From the NCBI RefSeq assembly GCF_014645795.1, contig NZ_BMMK01000026.1:24553-88534 (forward strand): a stretch of 63,982 nucleotides of DNA, given 5' to 3'. Position numbers and translations under genes: made by a program. The DNA is from Longimycelium tulufanense. Lineage in GTDB: Bacteria > Actinomycetota > Actinomycetes > Mycobacteriales > Pseudonocardiaceae. Positions 38,124 to 46,959 of this stretch are shown in pieces; within the stretch, counting starts at the first letter, position 1, and every line of letters starts with the position of its first letter. The notes beneath the pieces are model-generated. The model was not told the DNA's origin and did no database searches. It saw nothing but the letters and a program-made list of their open reading frames with translations.

Positions 38124-38938
38124 TGGAAATTCGCCTGGGAGAGCTCACCTTCGACGTGCTCGTCGGCGGCCCCGAAGACGGAAACCCCGTGTTACTGCTG
38201 CACGGTTTCCCGGAGACCGCGCAGTCCTGGGATCTGGTGACGACGGAACTGAACCGGGCCGGCCTGCGCACCATCGCGCCGAACCAGCGTGGTTACTCGC
38301 CCGGTGCCCGCCCCACCGACGTCGACGCCTACCGGATGCACCACATCGTCGGTGACGCCCTCGGCATCCTCGACGCTCTGAACATCCAGTCGGCACACGT
38401 GGTCGGCCACGACTGGGGTGCGGTGGTGGCCTGGTCACTCGCGATCGGCCAACCGGACCGGGTGCGCAGCCTGGTCGCGATTTCCGTGCCCCATCCGAAC
38501 GCGTTCTCCTGGGCCTACCACAACGACCCGGACCAGCAGGAGCGGTCCTGGTACATCAGCTTCTTCCGGCAGGAAGGCAAGGCCGAGGAGAAACTTCTCG
38601 CCGATGACGCCCAAGTCCTGCGCCGGGCCTTCGATCCACTCCCGGACGAGCGGATCGCGCCCCACCTGGCCGCCATGCGGGAACCCGGGGCGCTGACCGC
38701 CGCCCTGAACTGGTACCGCGCGTCCAACCTGGACGAGGTCAGCCTGCCACCGGTCGAGGTGCCGACAACCTATGTCTGGAGCGACGGGGACCGCGCTCTC
38801 GGTCCGGCCGGGGCGATGCGGTGCGGTGACCACGTCACCGGTCCGTATCGCGCCGTGGAACTGGCCGGGGTGAGCCACTGGATCCCCGACGAGCGGCCCG
38901 ACGCCGTCGTGGAAGCGGTGCTGGACCGGGTCGGTTAG
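38123..38938 (+). CDS. alpha/beta hydrolase, epoxide hydrolase-like
   Basis: The 271-residue protein has the oxyanion LLLHGFPETAQSW, the nucleophile elbow VVGHDWGAVVAW with Asp as nucleophile, and a late GVSHWIPDE with the catalytic His. An Asp nucleophile followed by Trp points to epoxide hydrolases or haloalkane dehalogenases. PNQRGYSPGARP is typical of the former. The substrate is unknown. The ATG at 38045 would add 26 residues, but the promoter reading favours 38123. Confidence 0.85.
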   Translation: MEIRLGELTFDVLVGGPEDGNPVLLLHGFPETAQSWDLVTTELNRAGLRTIAPNQRGYSPGARPTDVDAYRMHHIVGDALGILDALNIQSAHVVGHDWGAVVAWSLAIGQPDRVRSLVAISVPHPNAFSWAYHNDPDQQERSWYISFFRQEGKAEEKLLADDAQVLRRAFDPLPDERIAPHLAAMREPGALTAALNWYRASNLDEVSLPPVEVPTTYVWSDGDRALGPAGAMRCGDHVTGPYRAVELAGVSHWIPDERPDAVVEAVLDRVG

Positions 38939-38949
38939 CCGGCGCACCT

Positions 38950-38986
38950 CGCCGCCGGGACGACCGGGCGGCGGGACCTTCGGTCC
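38950..38986. terminator. hairpins between convergent genes
   Basis: CGCCGCC (38950-38956) pairs with GGCGGCG (38967-38973). A second small stem, GGACC (38974-38978) with GGTCC (38982-38986), follows. They lie between the hydrolase gene and the convergent SLOG-like gene. Confidence 0.45.
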
Positions 38987-38997
38987 GGAACCGGGCG

Positions 38998-39489
38998 TCA
39001 GCCGGACCGGGCGCTGTCGCGGGTGGCGCCGGCCGGCCAGACCACCCGGACCGGGACGCCACGGATCCGGGCGTGGGCGACCACGTCCGCGGTGCCACCG
39101 GTGCCGCTGGCGGGCTGGCCGTCCCAGACCGCGAGCACCCGGTCGACCGACGACACCATTTCCTTGCTGGCCGCCAGATACGCCCGCCGCTCGGACCGGG
39201 GAAACGGCAACACCCGCACCGACGACGCCGCGGCCACCAGCGAGTCGAACTCCGCCCGGTGCCGCGGCGCCAGCCGGGACCGGTAGTCGCTGGCCGGCAG
39301 GACCGCCTCCAGCCGCCCGCCCAGATCCAGCACGACCCGGGCGAAGACCTGATCGGCACCGGGCGCGAGGCAGCTCACCCCGACCAGCTCCCGCGTCGGC
39401 GGATCGGCCAACGCGTCCCGCAACGCCCGACGCACGACGGGCAGGCAGCCCGACACGAGGTTGGAGTGTCCGGTAATCCCGACGCGCAC
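38998..39489 (-). CDS. SLOG-like nucleotide-binding protein
   Basis: The 163-residue protein begins VRVGITGHSNL, followed by LAPGADQVFARVVLDLGGRL, a central LPFPRSERRAYLAASKEMV and the C-terminal DRVLAVWDG, SGTGGTADVVAHAR and GVPVRVVW. This order fits the SLOG (LOG/DprA/TRPM-like) Rossmann fold, whose members bind nucleotides or nucleotide-derived signals. The assignment is from pattern memory. The GTG at 39489 has GGGAGG nine bases upstream. It lies downstream of the HTH-TPR gene on the same strand, separated by a terminator-like hairpin. Confidence 0.65.
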   Translation of the reverse strand: MRVGITGHSNLVSGCLPVVRRALRDALADPPTRELVGVSCLAPGADQVFARVVLDLGGRLEAVLPASDYRSRLAPRHRAEFDSLVAAASSVRVLPFPRSERRAYLAASKEMVSSVDRVLAVWDGQPASGTGGTADVVAHARIRGVPVRVVWPAGATRDSARSG

Positions 39490-39508
39490 CAACCACACCC
39501 TCCCGACC

Positions 39509-39547
39509 CCACGGGCCGACAACGCGGACAACGTTGTCGGCCCGTGG
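39509..39547. terminator. perfect 15-bp hairpin between HTH-TPR and SLOG genes
   Basis: CCACGGGCCGACAAC (39509-39523) pairs exactly with 39533-39547, with a nine-base loop. It starts 37 bases after the stop of the HTH-TPR gene and 20 bases before the SLOG start, so it may stop or attenuate transcription between them. Confidence 0.65.
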
Positions 39548-39583
39548 CCACTCAATGCTCGTCCGGGGCCGCCCCCGGAGCCT

Positions 39584-41137
39584 CTATGCGGAAACTACGG
39601 TGCGGATAGCGTCCCGGGTCTCGCGCACCGCCGCCACCTGGCGATAGCGACTCGTCTCCCGGGAGAAGTCCTGCAGCTTGCGCAGCACCCGTCCCGAACG
39701 CAGCTTCGCCGCCGTGGGCAGCACGCCCTGGACCAGCTCGCAGGCGCCCTCCGGCTCGCCCATCACGACGCGGGTCCTGGCCAGCCCGATCACGTCGAAG
39801 GCGCGGTTGCGGACCTTGGCCGGGTGGCGCAGGGCCAGCGCCCGGTGGATGTGCGGCGCCGCCAGCCGCGCCTGCCGCGGATCGTGTCGGGCCAGGTCGC
39901 GCATCCTGGCCCCGATCACGCCCTCCAGCTCCGCCTCGTCGAAGTTGTCCAGCCATACCGGTTCGGCCGCGGGATCGCGGGCGGCGAAGCACTCCTGCGC
40001 CAACCCCACCGCCCGGTGGAACTCCGCGACCCGGCCCATCTGTGCATACGCCCACGCCTCCCGGGTGAGCAGCAACGCCCGCAACGTCGGGGTGGCCGTG
40101 CGCCGCGTCCCGTACTGGCCCAGCTGCACCAGCTCCAGCCCGTCCTCGGGCCGGCCCAGGTCGAACATCTGCCGGGCCATCGCGGCCAGGCAGCAGGCCG
40201 CGAACGGGTCGTTGCGGCCGGCCTTGGCCATCCGCACGGCCAGCACGTAGTACCGCTGCGCCGCGTGGTGCATCCCGGCGTCCCACGACATCGTCGCCAC
40301 GATCTTGGACAGCTCGGCGCCCACGAAGAACGCCCGCTCCGTGGTCGGCCCGGCCGGGGCCCGGCGCAGCCGGTCGGCCAGCTCGTTGAGCTGGCCGAGC
40401 ACCGCCTTGCGGGCCAGGCCCAGCCCGCCGCGCAGGCTCCAGTCCCGCAGGCCGGCCGCGACCCGTTGCAACGCGGCCAGCTCGTCCTCGTTGATCACCG
40501 GTCCCGCGGCCCACCTGGCCAGCGGCTGCAACGGGTTGAGCCACCGCTGCATCGACTCCACCAGGACCGGTCCCACCGCCACCGCGGCCGCTCCGGTGAG
40601 CGCCGCACGTCTGCTGATCGCCAAGTCGCTCCTCGTCGTCTCCTCGACCGATCGAGCAACGTTCGGCGCGTCCCACGGCGCACCGAGCACGTCGGGGACG
40701 TCCGCGGCGGAGACCTCGTCCGGACGGGGCGCCCCCGCCCGGTCGAACCACAACTTCTCCGCCGGGATGCCGAGCACCTCGGCGAAGTGCCGCAGCTTGT
40801 CCATCCGGTCGATCGGGTTCTGGCCGTTCTCGTACCTCGACAGCTGGGCCTGGCTGATGCCCAACCAGGCGGCCAGCCGGTCCTGGGTGATCCGGTGGAC
40901 GTGGTGCGGGTGGTGGCGGTAGGCGGCGAGCAGCGCACCCATGTCCTGGTCCGCGAACGCCTCGGCGAGGGCGGGGTGGTCCCAGAACGAGTCCGGGAGC
41001 TTCGGTGGGCCGCCCACTTCGGGGCGCGCGTTTCGCCGGCACCGGTGACACAGCCGGTCCGGGTTGTCCGCGGCGATCAGTGCTCCACACGGGCAGACGC
41101 GCTTGGCGCTGGACCTTGGTAATCCGATCGGTTGCAT
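39584..41137 (-). CDS. XRE-type regulator with zinc motif and TPR-like region
   Basis: The 517-residue protein has four parts. CPC (15-17) and CHRC (30-33) form a small zinc-ribbon-like motif. An XRE helix-turn-helix follows at about 83-130 (TQDRLAAWLGISQAQLSRYE). A twin-arginine-like hydrophobic stretch SRRAALTGAAAVAVGPVLVE lies near residues 175-195. A long alpha-helical region with TPR-like repeats completes the protein. Proteins of this plan are common in actinobacteria and are thought to sense a ligand through the helical repeats; none is assigned here. The ATG at 41137 was chosen because the codons upstream are not conserved in style. Confidence 0.8.
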   Translation of the reverse strand: MQPIGLPRSSAKRVCPCGALIAADNPDRLCHRCRRNARPEVGGPPKLPDSFWDHPALAEAFADQDMGALLAAYRHHPHHVHRITQDRLAAWLGISQAQLSRYENGQNPIDRMDKLRHFAEVLGIPAEKLWFDRAGAPRPDEVSAADVPDVLGAPWDAPNVARSVEETTRSDLAISRRAALTGAAAVAVGPVLVESMQRWLNPLQPLARWAAGPVINEDELAALQRVAAGLRDWSLRGGLGLARKAVLGQLNELADRLRRAPAGPTTERAFFVGAELSKIVATMSWDAGMHHAAQRYYVLAVRMAKAGRNDPFAACCLAAMARQMFDLGRPEDGLELVQLGQYGTRRTATPTLRALLLTREAWAYAQMGRVAEFHRAVGLAQECFAARDPAAEPVWLDNFDEAELEGVIGARMRDLARHDPRQARLAAPHIHRALALRHPAKVRNRAFDVIGLARTRVVMGEPEGACELVQGVLPTAAKLRSGRVLRKLQDFSRETSRYRQVAAVRETRDAIRTVVSA

Positions 41138-41165
41138 GGCGCTGCCCCCGTAACTGATCGTGTAC

Positions 41166-41210
41166 GCAGTGTAAGCACTGCTCAGGGGGTGTCCATGCAT
41201 GTCGTGCATG
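41166..41210. promoter_or_regulatory. inverted repeats between divergent genes
   Basis: GCAGTG (41166-41171) and CACTGC (41176-41181), then CATGCA (41194-41199) and TGCATG (41205-41210), lie between the HTH-TPR gene and the divergent 161-residue gene. They are candidate operators for the regulator. The 250-base gap holds no other gene. Confidence 0.35.
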
Positions 41211-41387
41211 AAACGCAGCCCAGGCTGGGTCCGGCGGCGATGCGTCCCGTGTATCGGACGCACCCACCCGACGTGTGGAACGGGCGACCGCTGCGGCGCA
41301 CGCTGTGCGCCGGCGGACGGTGATCGGGAAGACCTGTCGGTCACCGGCCGCCGACCACCACCTGACTCCCACACCGGGAAGGTGCCC

Positions 41388-41873
41388 ATGATGCGGAGCG
41401 CAACCAGTGCCGTCGAGAGCACGGTGACGCCGGAGGAGTCCGGCATGGAGCGCGGCTTGGCCGATGTCGCGGCGAGCTACGCGCGGTTGATGGGATGGCC
41501 GGTAGTCGTCAGCGACAACGGCATCCTGCTGCCGCTGAGCCCGGCGAGCACCGCCCTGACGATGCCCGAGCACCTCGGGCAGGGCGTGCTGGCCGGCCTG
41601 AAGGCCCGCATGCTCGCCGGGCCGGTGCTGGCCCTACCCGGGCCACAGCCGCGCTGGGTGTTCCTCGCCGAGCTGGTTGCCCTGCTGCCGACCCAGCTGA
41701 CCAGCCCCTTCGAGGTGCAGTTCGTGCGTGCCCCGCACCAGGTGCTGCTGCCGCCGACGCAGACCACCCACGGGCCGGTGCGCTGGGCCAACCCGCCCAC
41801 GCCCAGCCGGCGGTGGTTCCCGCCGTTCACCGCGGTGTTGGCGATCGCCCGGATGGTCGCCACCGAACGGTGA
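41388..41873 (+). CDS. hypothetical protein with weak Prim-Pol-like pattern
   Basis: The 161-residue protein is divergent from the HTH-TPR gene. It contains YARLMGWPVVVS near residue 35 and a late LLPPTQTTHGPVRWANPP. These recall the first and last conserved blocks of Prim-Pol (archaeo-eukaryotic primase-like) N-terminal domains. The catalytic hhDhD motif is missing, so it would not be an active polymerase. This relation is tentative. Start choices are the ATG codons at 41388 and 41391. It may form a unit with its neighbours. Confidence 0.5.
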   Translation: MMRSATSAVESTVTPEESGMERGLADVAASYARLMGWPVVVSDNGILLPLSPASTALTMPEHLGQGVLAGLKARMLAGPVLALPGPQPRWVFLAELVALLPTQLTSPFEVQFVRAPHQVLLPPTQTTHGPVRWANPPTPSRRWFPPFTAVLAIARMVATER

Positions 41874-42148
41874 GCACGCCCTCGGCTCCCCGCCGGCCGC
41901 CGAGCCGGATCCGGCGGGAGCACGAGGTGTGGTGTGGCCGAACCGGCTCCCGCCGGGACCCCGGACCCGGCGGGTCCCTGCCATGCCGCCCGCCCGGGAC
42001 CCGACGCGATTTCCCGCCTTCTTCGCGGCCTGGAACACGCCGTTGTTCGCGGGGCGCCGATCGCGTTCTGTGCGTCGTGACCCGCGACGTTCCTATGGGT
42101 CGGCGGTCCCGTCGCGAAAGCGAGGCCCCGGTGCGGGAGGTGGGTCCG

Positions 42149-43639
42149 TCAGGGCTGGGGTTCCGGGCTCGACGGTAGGGCCGGCCACTCGGCGGCCCGT
42201 CCCGCGTCGGCCAGACCCACCCCGCACTGCCGCAGGAATGCCGGCCCGCACGAGCCCGGGATGGGACGGACCGAGTCCTCGATGATGTCCTTGACCAGGA
42301 AGCCGGGCCAGCGCTCGAGCAACAACGCCGCGAGCCCGGCCACGTGCGGTGTCGCCATGCTCGTGCCCTGGTAGTACGCCCAGGCCGGGGCCTTCGGCGT
42401 GGTCTCGCCGGTGTTCAGCGTCGACAGCACCCCGTTGCGTGGGTCCTCAGCGGTCTCCCCGCCGGGAGCCGCAACGTCGACACCCTGCCCGCGCGCCCCG
42501 AAGTTGGAGTAGGACGCTTTGTCCCCCACCCGGTTCAACGCCGCCACGACGATTTTCCGCGCGGGGCAGTTGGCGGGCGACGAGTTGGTGATCGGGGTAT
42601 TGCTGTTGCCCGCCGCCACCACCGACACCATGTCCCGTTGCGCGGCGAATCGAAGTGCCTCGTTCATCATCGGCGGGCAGGCCCCGTTCCCACCGAGGCT
42701 GAGGTTGATCACGTCCGCCGGGTCGGGGTTCCTGGGCACGTCGGGCACCTTTCCCCCGGCTGCCCACACGATCGCGTCGGCGACGTCGGCGTCCGTCCCA
42801 CCGCACAACCCGAGCACCCGCAGGTGCTGGATCCGGGCCTCCGGTGCCACCCCCGCCACCCCGAAGCCGTCGTTCGTCACGGCCCCGACCGTTCCCGCGA
42901 CATGGGTACCGTGCCAGCTGCTCGGGGCACCCGGGTCGTCCGGGCTGCACTCCCTGGGCGCGTGCCAGTCGCCCTCGTCGGACGGGTCGGGATCGCGCCC
43001 GTCACCGTCGCGGGCCATCTTGGGGTCGGAGACGAAGTCGTAACCCGACACCATCTTGGCGTCCAGGTCCGGGTGGCGGGTCCGGCCCGTGTCCACCACC
43101 GCGACCGTCACGTCACGCCCCAACAACCCATCGGCCCACGCCGGCGGCAGGTTGAGCGCCGCGGGTTCGAGGCTCACCTCGTGGTAGTGCCACTGCCACG
43201 GGTAGAGGGGATCGTTGGGGAACTGTCGCGCAGCCACATCCCACGGGGACGGCGGCGGCACCCGGAAGTTCGGCTCGACCAGCTCGACATCCTGATGCCG
43301 CGCGATCTCCCGCATCGCGCGCACCGCGTCAGCGCGCCCGAGCGGGCCGGCGCCCCGGACCAGTACGCGACGCAAGGAGAGCGGGACCACCGCGGACAGC
43401 GGCACCCTGCTGTTGGCGGGGAGCGCCTCCTGTGCGGCTCGGAGATCCCCTGCGGCCGCCGGGCTCTGCTCGCGGTACTTGACGATGAAGCCGTCGAACG
43501 GCCTCTCGGCGTCGAGACCGTCGGTGTACACCTTCCCGTCGGTCGGCTCCGGGGTCGCTGAGGGGACACCGAGGGGCACGAACAAGGTCGCGATCACGGC
43601 CGCGGCGGCACCGGCGGCGGCGCTGGTGAGCTTCGGCAT
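42149..43639 (-). CDS. secreted subtilisin-like serine protease (S8)
   Basis: The 496-residue precursor has a signal peptide (residues 1 to about 28) and an I9-type propeptide (about 45-125, FDGFIVKYREQ and VELVEPNF). The catalytic domain has Asp183 in VAVVDTG, His243 in SWHGTHVAG, the oxyanion Asn345 in AAGNSN and Ser427 in GTSMATPHVAG. Cysteine pairs suggest disulfides. There is no C-terminal membrane helix, so it is not a mycosin of a type VII secretion system. The ATG at 43639 has GGGAGA eight bases upstream. A longer frame reaches back to 43990 but looks non-coding. Confidence 0.92.
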   Translation of the reverse strand: MPKLTSAAAGAAAAVIATLFVPLGVPSATPEPTDGKVYTDGLDAERPFDGFIVKYREQSPAAAGDLRAAQEALPANSRVPLSAVVPLSLRRVLVRGAGPLGRADAVRAMREIARHQDVELVEPNFRVPPPSPWDVAARQFPNDPLYPWQWHYHEVSLEPAALNLPPAWADGLLGRDVTVAVVDTGRTRHPDLDAKMVSGYDFVSDPKMARDGDGRDPDPSDEGDWHAPRECSPDDPGAPSSWHGTHVAGTVGAVTNDGFGVAGVAPEARIQHLRVLGLCGGTDADVADAIVWAAGGKVPDVPRNPDPADVINLSLGGNGACPPMMNEALRFAAQRDMVSVVAAGNSNTPITNSSPANCPARKIVVAALNRVGDKASYSNFGARGQGVDVAAPGGETAEDPRNGVLSTLNTGETTPKAPAWAYYQGTSMATPHVAGLAALLLERWPGFLVKDIIEDSVRPIPGSCGPAFLRQCGVGLADAGRAAEWPALPSSPEPQP

Positions 43640-44069
43640 GGCACGGTCTCCCTCTCCCGGCGCGAGCTGGCATCGAGGGGCGGTGTGCGGTGGCCTCGTC
43701 GAACCGGGCCGGGACTCGAACACTCCCGCCGGTGGCGGCAGCCCTGACGCCAGCCGCGGGGACGGCCGGCGGTGGGCGCCGGGGGCGGGCACGGTCCCTG
43801 TCCTGGTGAAGTTCTCACGCTTCAGAACCCTCTGACCGTAAGTAACCCACGAGGGAGGCTGCAGCGCGGAGCAGAAGAAAGAACACGAAAAGGCGACGAC
43901 AGGGATTCCCGACGAAACGGACCCGGTGCGGGCGATACGGCTGACCAGCGTGAGCGACGCACGACTCGCCGCAGCAGGGCGGACTCCCACCGCCCGCGAG
44001 TGCCTCCCAAGATCGGTGGAAGACCCCCACCGAGCGATGGATGACAGCCCTCCGCCGTAGGCTGAAGGC
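43640..44069. other. divergent promoter region of protease gene and uvrC
   Basis: This 430-base stretch contains no convincing gene. It holds a GTTCT...AGAAC inverted repeat (43811-43828), a CGGTGG/CCACCG repeat (44014-44032) and the uvrC -10 element. Confidence 0.5.
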
Positions 44070-44070
44070 G
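44058..44070 (+). promoter_or_regulatory. candidate -10 of leaderless uvrC transcript
   Basis: TAGGCT (44058-44063) lies six bases before the GTG at 44070, without a ribosome binding site. Confidence 0.5.
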
Positions 44071-46061
44071 TGGCCGACCCGTCGACCTACCGCCCCGCGC
44101 CCGGCACCATCCCCGACGCGCCAGGCGTGTACAAGTTCCGCGACGCGGCCGGCCGGGTGATCTACGTCGGGAAGGCCAAGAGCCTGCGCGGTCGGCTCTC
44201 CTCCTACTTCGCCGACCTGGCCACGCTGCACCCGCGCACCCGGCAGATGGTCACCACGGCCGCCGCGGTGGAGTGGACCGTGGTGTCCACCGAGGTCGAG
44301 GCCCTGCAGCTGGAGTACTCCTGGATCAAGGAGTTCGACCCCAGGTTCAACGTCCGCTACCGCGACGACAAGTCCTACCCGGTGCTGGCGGTCACGCTGC
44401 ACGAGGAGTTCCCGCGGTGGCACGTCTACCGCGGCCCGCGGCGCCGCGGCGTCCGCTACTTCGGCCCGTACGCGCACGCCTGGGCCATCCGCGAGACGTT
44501 GGACCTCCTGCTGCGCGTGTTCCCGTCCCGCACCTGCTCGGCCGGGGTGTTCAAGCGGCACCACCAGATGGGCCGGCCCTGCCTGCTCGGCTACATCGAC
44601 AAGTGCTCCGCGCCGTGCGTCGGGCGGGTCACCGCCGAGCAGCACCGGGACATCGTCGAGGACTTCTGCGACTTCCTCGGTGGCCGTACCGACCGGATGG
44701 TGCGTCGCCTGGAACGGGAGATGGCCGAGGCGTCCGAGGCGCTGGAGTTCGAGCGAGCCGCCCGGCTGCGCGACGACATCGGTGCGCTGCGCCGGGCGAT
44801 GGAGAAGCAGGCCGTCGTGCTCGGCGACGGGACGGATGCCGACGTCGTCGCCTTCGCCCAGGACGAGCTGGCCGCCGCCGTCCAGGTGTTCCACGTGCGT
44901 GACGGCCGGGTGCGCGGCCAACGCGGCTGGGTGATCGACAAGGTCGAGGAGGTCGACACCCCCGGCCTGGTCGCCCAGTTCCTCGCCCAGTTCTACGGCG
45001 AGCAGGCCACCCTCGCCGAGCAGTCCGACACCGGCGGGTCCAGCCCGGTGCCGCGTGAGGTACTGGTGCCCGAGCTGCCCGCGGACGTCGACACCCTCAC
45101 CGCGTGGCTGGAGGAGCTGCGCGGCGGCCGGGTCAGCCTCCGGGTTCCGCAGCGCGGGGACAAGCGGGCGCTGCTGGAGACGGTGGCTCGCAACGCCACC
45201 GAGGCGTTCGCCCAGCACAAGCTCCGCCGGGCCGGCGACCTGACCGCCCGCTCCGCTGCCCTGCAGGAGCTGCAGGACGCGCTGGGGCTGGAAACCGCAC
45301 CCTTGCGCATCGAGTGTGTGGACGTCAGCCACGTCCAGGGCAGCGATGTCGTCGCCTCGCTCGTGGTGTTCGAGGACGGGCTGCCGCGCAAGTCGGAGTA
45401 CCGTCGCTTCGCCATCCGCGAGGGCGCGGAGCGCGGTGACGTAGGCTCGATCGCCGAGGTCGTACGACGCCGCTTCACCGCCTACCTTCACCAGACCGAG
45501 GGGACCGACAGCGGTGGTCGCGCCGGCCTGGACCCGGAGACCGGACGGCCGCGCAAGTTTGCGTACCCACCCAACCTGCTCGTGGTGGACGGCGGTGCGC
45601 CGCAGGTGGAGGCGGCCGCCGACGTCCTGGCCGACCTCGGCGTCACCGACGTCGCCGTGGTGGGACTGGCCAAGCGGCTGGAGGAGGTCTGGGTGCCCGG
45701 GGAAGCCGACCCGGTCATCCTGCCCCGCACCAGCGAGGCGCTGTACCTGCTGCAGCGGGTGCGCGACGAGGCGCACCGGTTCGCCATCAGCTACCACCGG
45801 CAGAAGCGGTCGAAGCGGATGACGACCTCGGCGCTGGACGACGTCCCCGGCCTGGGGGAGGCGCGCCGCGCGGCCCTGCTCCGGCACTTCGGGTCGGTGC
45901 GCAAGCTGAGGCAGGCCAGCGTTGACGAGATCAGCGCGGTTCCCGGGGTGGGCCGGCGAACCGCGGAAGCCGTGCTCGCCGCCCTCGGTGGGGCGGGCGG
46001 CGACACGCAGCAAGCGAGCTCGGGCCCGGCCGGAGGCGGCCGGGCGGAACCGGGAGGGTGA
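44070..46061 (+). CDS. uvrC: excinuclease ABC subunit C
   Basis: UvrC makes both incisions in nucleotide excision repair. The 663-residue protein has the GIY-YIG 3'-nuclease domain ([20 protein letters not shown]), a UVR motif ([17 protein letters not shown]), and an RNase H-like 5'-nuclease domain ([22 protein letters not shown]). Two C-terminal helix-hairpin-helix motifs close it ([26 protein letters not shown]). The tail is Gly/Ala-rich. rapZ begins directly after its stop, starting the conserved uvrC-rapZ-yvcK-whiA set. Confidence 0.98.
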   Translation: MADPSTYRPAPGTIPDAPGVYKFRDAAGRVIYVGKAKSLRGRLSSYFADLATLHPRTRQMVTTAAAVEWTVVSTEVEALQLEYSWIKEFDPRFNVRYRDDKSYPVLAVTLHEEFPRWHVYRGPRRRGVRYFGPYAHAWAIRETLDLLLRVFPSRTCSAGVFKRHHQMGRPCLLGYIDKCSAPCVGRVTAEQHRDIVEDFCDFLGGRTDRMVRRLEREMAEASEALEFERAARLRDDIGALRRAMEKQAVVLGDGTDADVVAFAQDELAAAVQVFHVRDGRVRGQRGWVIDKVEEVDTPGLVAQFLAQFYGEQATLAEQSDTGGSSPVPREVLVPELPADVDTLTAWLEELRGGRVSLRVPQRGDKRALLETVARNATEAFAQHKLRRAGDLTARSAALQELQDALGLETAPLRIECVDVSHVQGSDVVASLVVFEDGLPRKSEYRRFAIREGAERGDVGSIAEVVRRRFTAYLHQTEGTDSGGRAGLDPETGRPRKFAYPPNLLVVDGGAPQVEAAADVLADLGVTDVAVVGLAKRLEEVWVPGEADPVILPRTSEALYLLQRVRDEAHRFAISYHRQKRSKRMTTSALDDVPGLGEARRAALLRHFGSVRKLRQASVDEISAVPGVGRRTAEAVLAALGGAGGDTQQASSGPAGGGRAEPGG

Positions 46062-46940
46062 GTGAGCGGGGAGAAGGCGGGCATCGAGGTCGCCGTGGTG
46101 TCGGGGCTGTCCGGCGCCGGGCGCAGCACCGCGGCCAAGTGCCTGGAGGACCTGGGCTGGTTCGTGGTGGACAACCTGCCACCGGAGCTGATCTCGACCA
46201 TGGTGGAGCTGGGCGCCACCTCCAGGGGTGCCATCACCCGGGTCGCGGTGGTGATGGACGTGCGCAGCCGGGCGTTCACCGCGGACCTGGCCGCGGTGAT
46301 CAAGGACCTGGACGCACGCGGCTACAAGCCCAAGGTGTTGTTCCTGGAGGCCACCGACGCGGTGCTCATCCGCCGCTTCGAGTCGGTCAAGCGCAGCCAC
46401 CCGCTGCAGGCCGAGGGTCGGCTGGCCGACGGCATCGACGCCGAGCGCAAGCTGCTGGCGCCGCTGCGCGAGGAGGCCGACCTGGTGCTGGACACCAGCG
46501 GCCTGTCCGTGCACCAGTTGCGGGCCAAGATCGAGGACACTTTCGGCAGCGAGGCCAGTACCCGCACCCGGGTGACCGTGCTGTCCTTCGGCTACAAGTA
46601 CGGGCTGCCCATGGACGCCGACCTCGTCATGGACGTGCGGTTCCTGCCCAACCCGTTCTGGATCCCTGAGCTGCGCGAGCAGAGCGGCCTGGACGAGGAG
46701 GTCCGCAACTACGTGCTCTCCCAGGAGGGCGCGGAGGAGTTCCTGGACCGCTACCACGAGCTGCTGCGGCTCATCGGCGCCGGCTACCGCAGGGAGGGCA
46801 AGCGGTACCTGACGCTCGCCGTCGGGTGCACCGGTGGTAAGCACCGCAGTGTGGCGATCTCGGAGGAACTGGCCGGCCGGTTGGCCACGGAGGACGGAAT
46901 GGCGGTCAAGGTCGTACACCGCGACCTGGGGCGCGAGTGA
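46062..46940 (+). CDS. rapZ: RapZ family nucleotide-binding protein
   Basis: In E. coli RapZ delivers a small RNA for decay and controls glucosamine-6-phosphate synthase; in actinobacteria the role is not settled. The 292-residue protein has a P-loop variant GLSGAGRST (Arg instead of Lys, common in the actinobacterial branch), VVDNLPPEL, and the C-terminal CTGGKHRSVAISEEL. The start GTG touches the uvrC stop. Confidence 0.92.
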   Translation: MSGEKAGIEVAVVSGLSGAGRSTAAKCLEDLGWFVVDNLPPELISTMVELGATSRGAITRVAVVMDVRSRAFTADLAAVIKDLDARGYKPKVLFLEATDAVLIRRFESVKRSHPLQAEGRLADGIDAERKLLAPLREEADLVLDTSGLSVHQLRAKIEDTFGSEASTRTRVTVLSFGYKYGLPMDADLVMDVRFLPNPFWIPELREQSGLDEEVRNYVLSQEGAEEFLDRYHELLRLIGAGYRREGKRYLTLAVGCTGGKHRSVAISEELAGRLATEDGMAVKVVHRDLGRE

Positions 46941-46959
46941 GGAACCGCGAGTGAGGAAC
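46933..46959 (+). repeat. tandem 13-base repeat at the rapZ-yvcK junction
   Basis: GCGAGTGAGGAAC occurs at 46933-46945 and again at 46947-46959. Each copy contains GTGAG. The first covers the rapZ stop and the second holds the yvcK start codon. Confidence 0.8.

Noticed and set aside
41870-42178. A 102-codon plus-strand frame whose GTG overlaps the stop of the 161-residue gene
   Set aside because: The overlap looks attractive, but the product is an Arg/Pro/Ser-rich low-complexity sequence and it runs into the 3' end of the subtilase gene.
42149-43639. The subtilase as a mycosin of a type VII secretion system
   Set aside because: It lacks the C-terminal membrane helix, and no ESX core genes are nearby.
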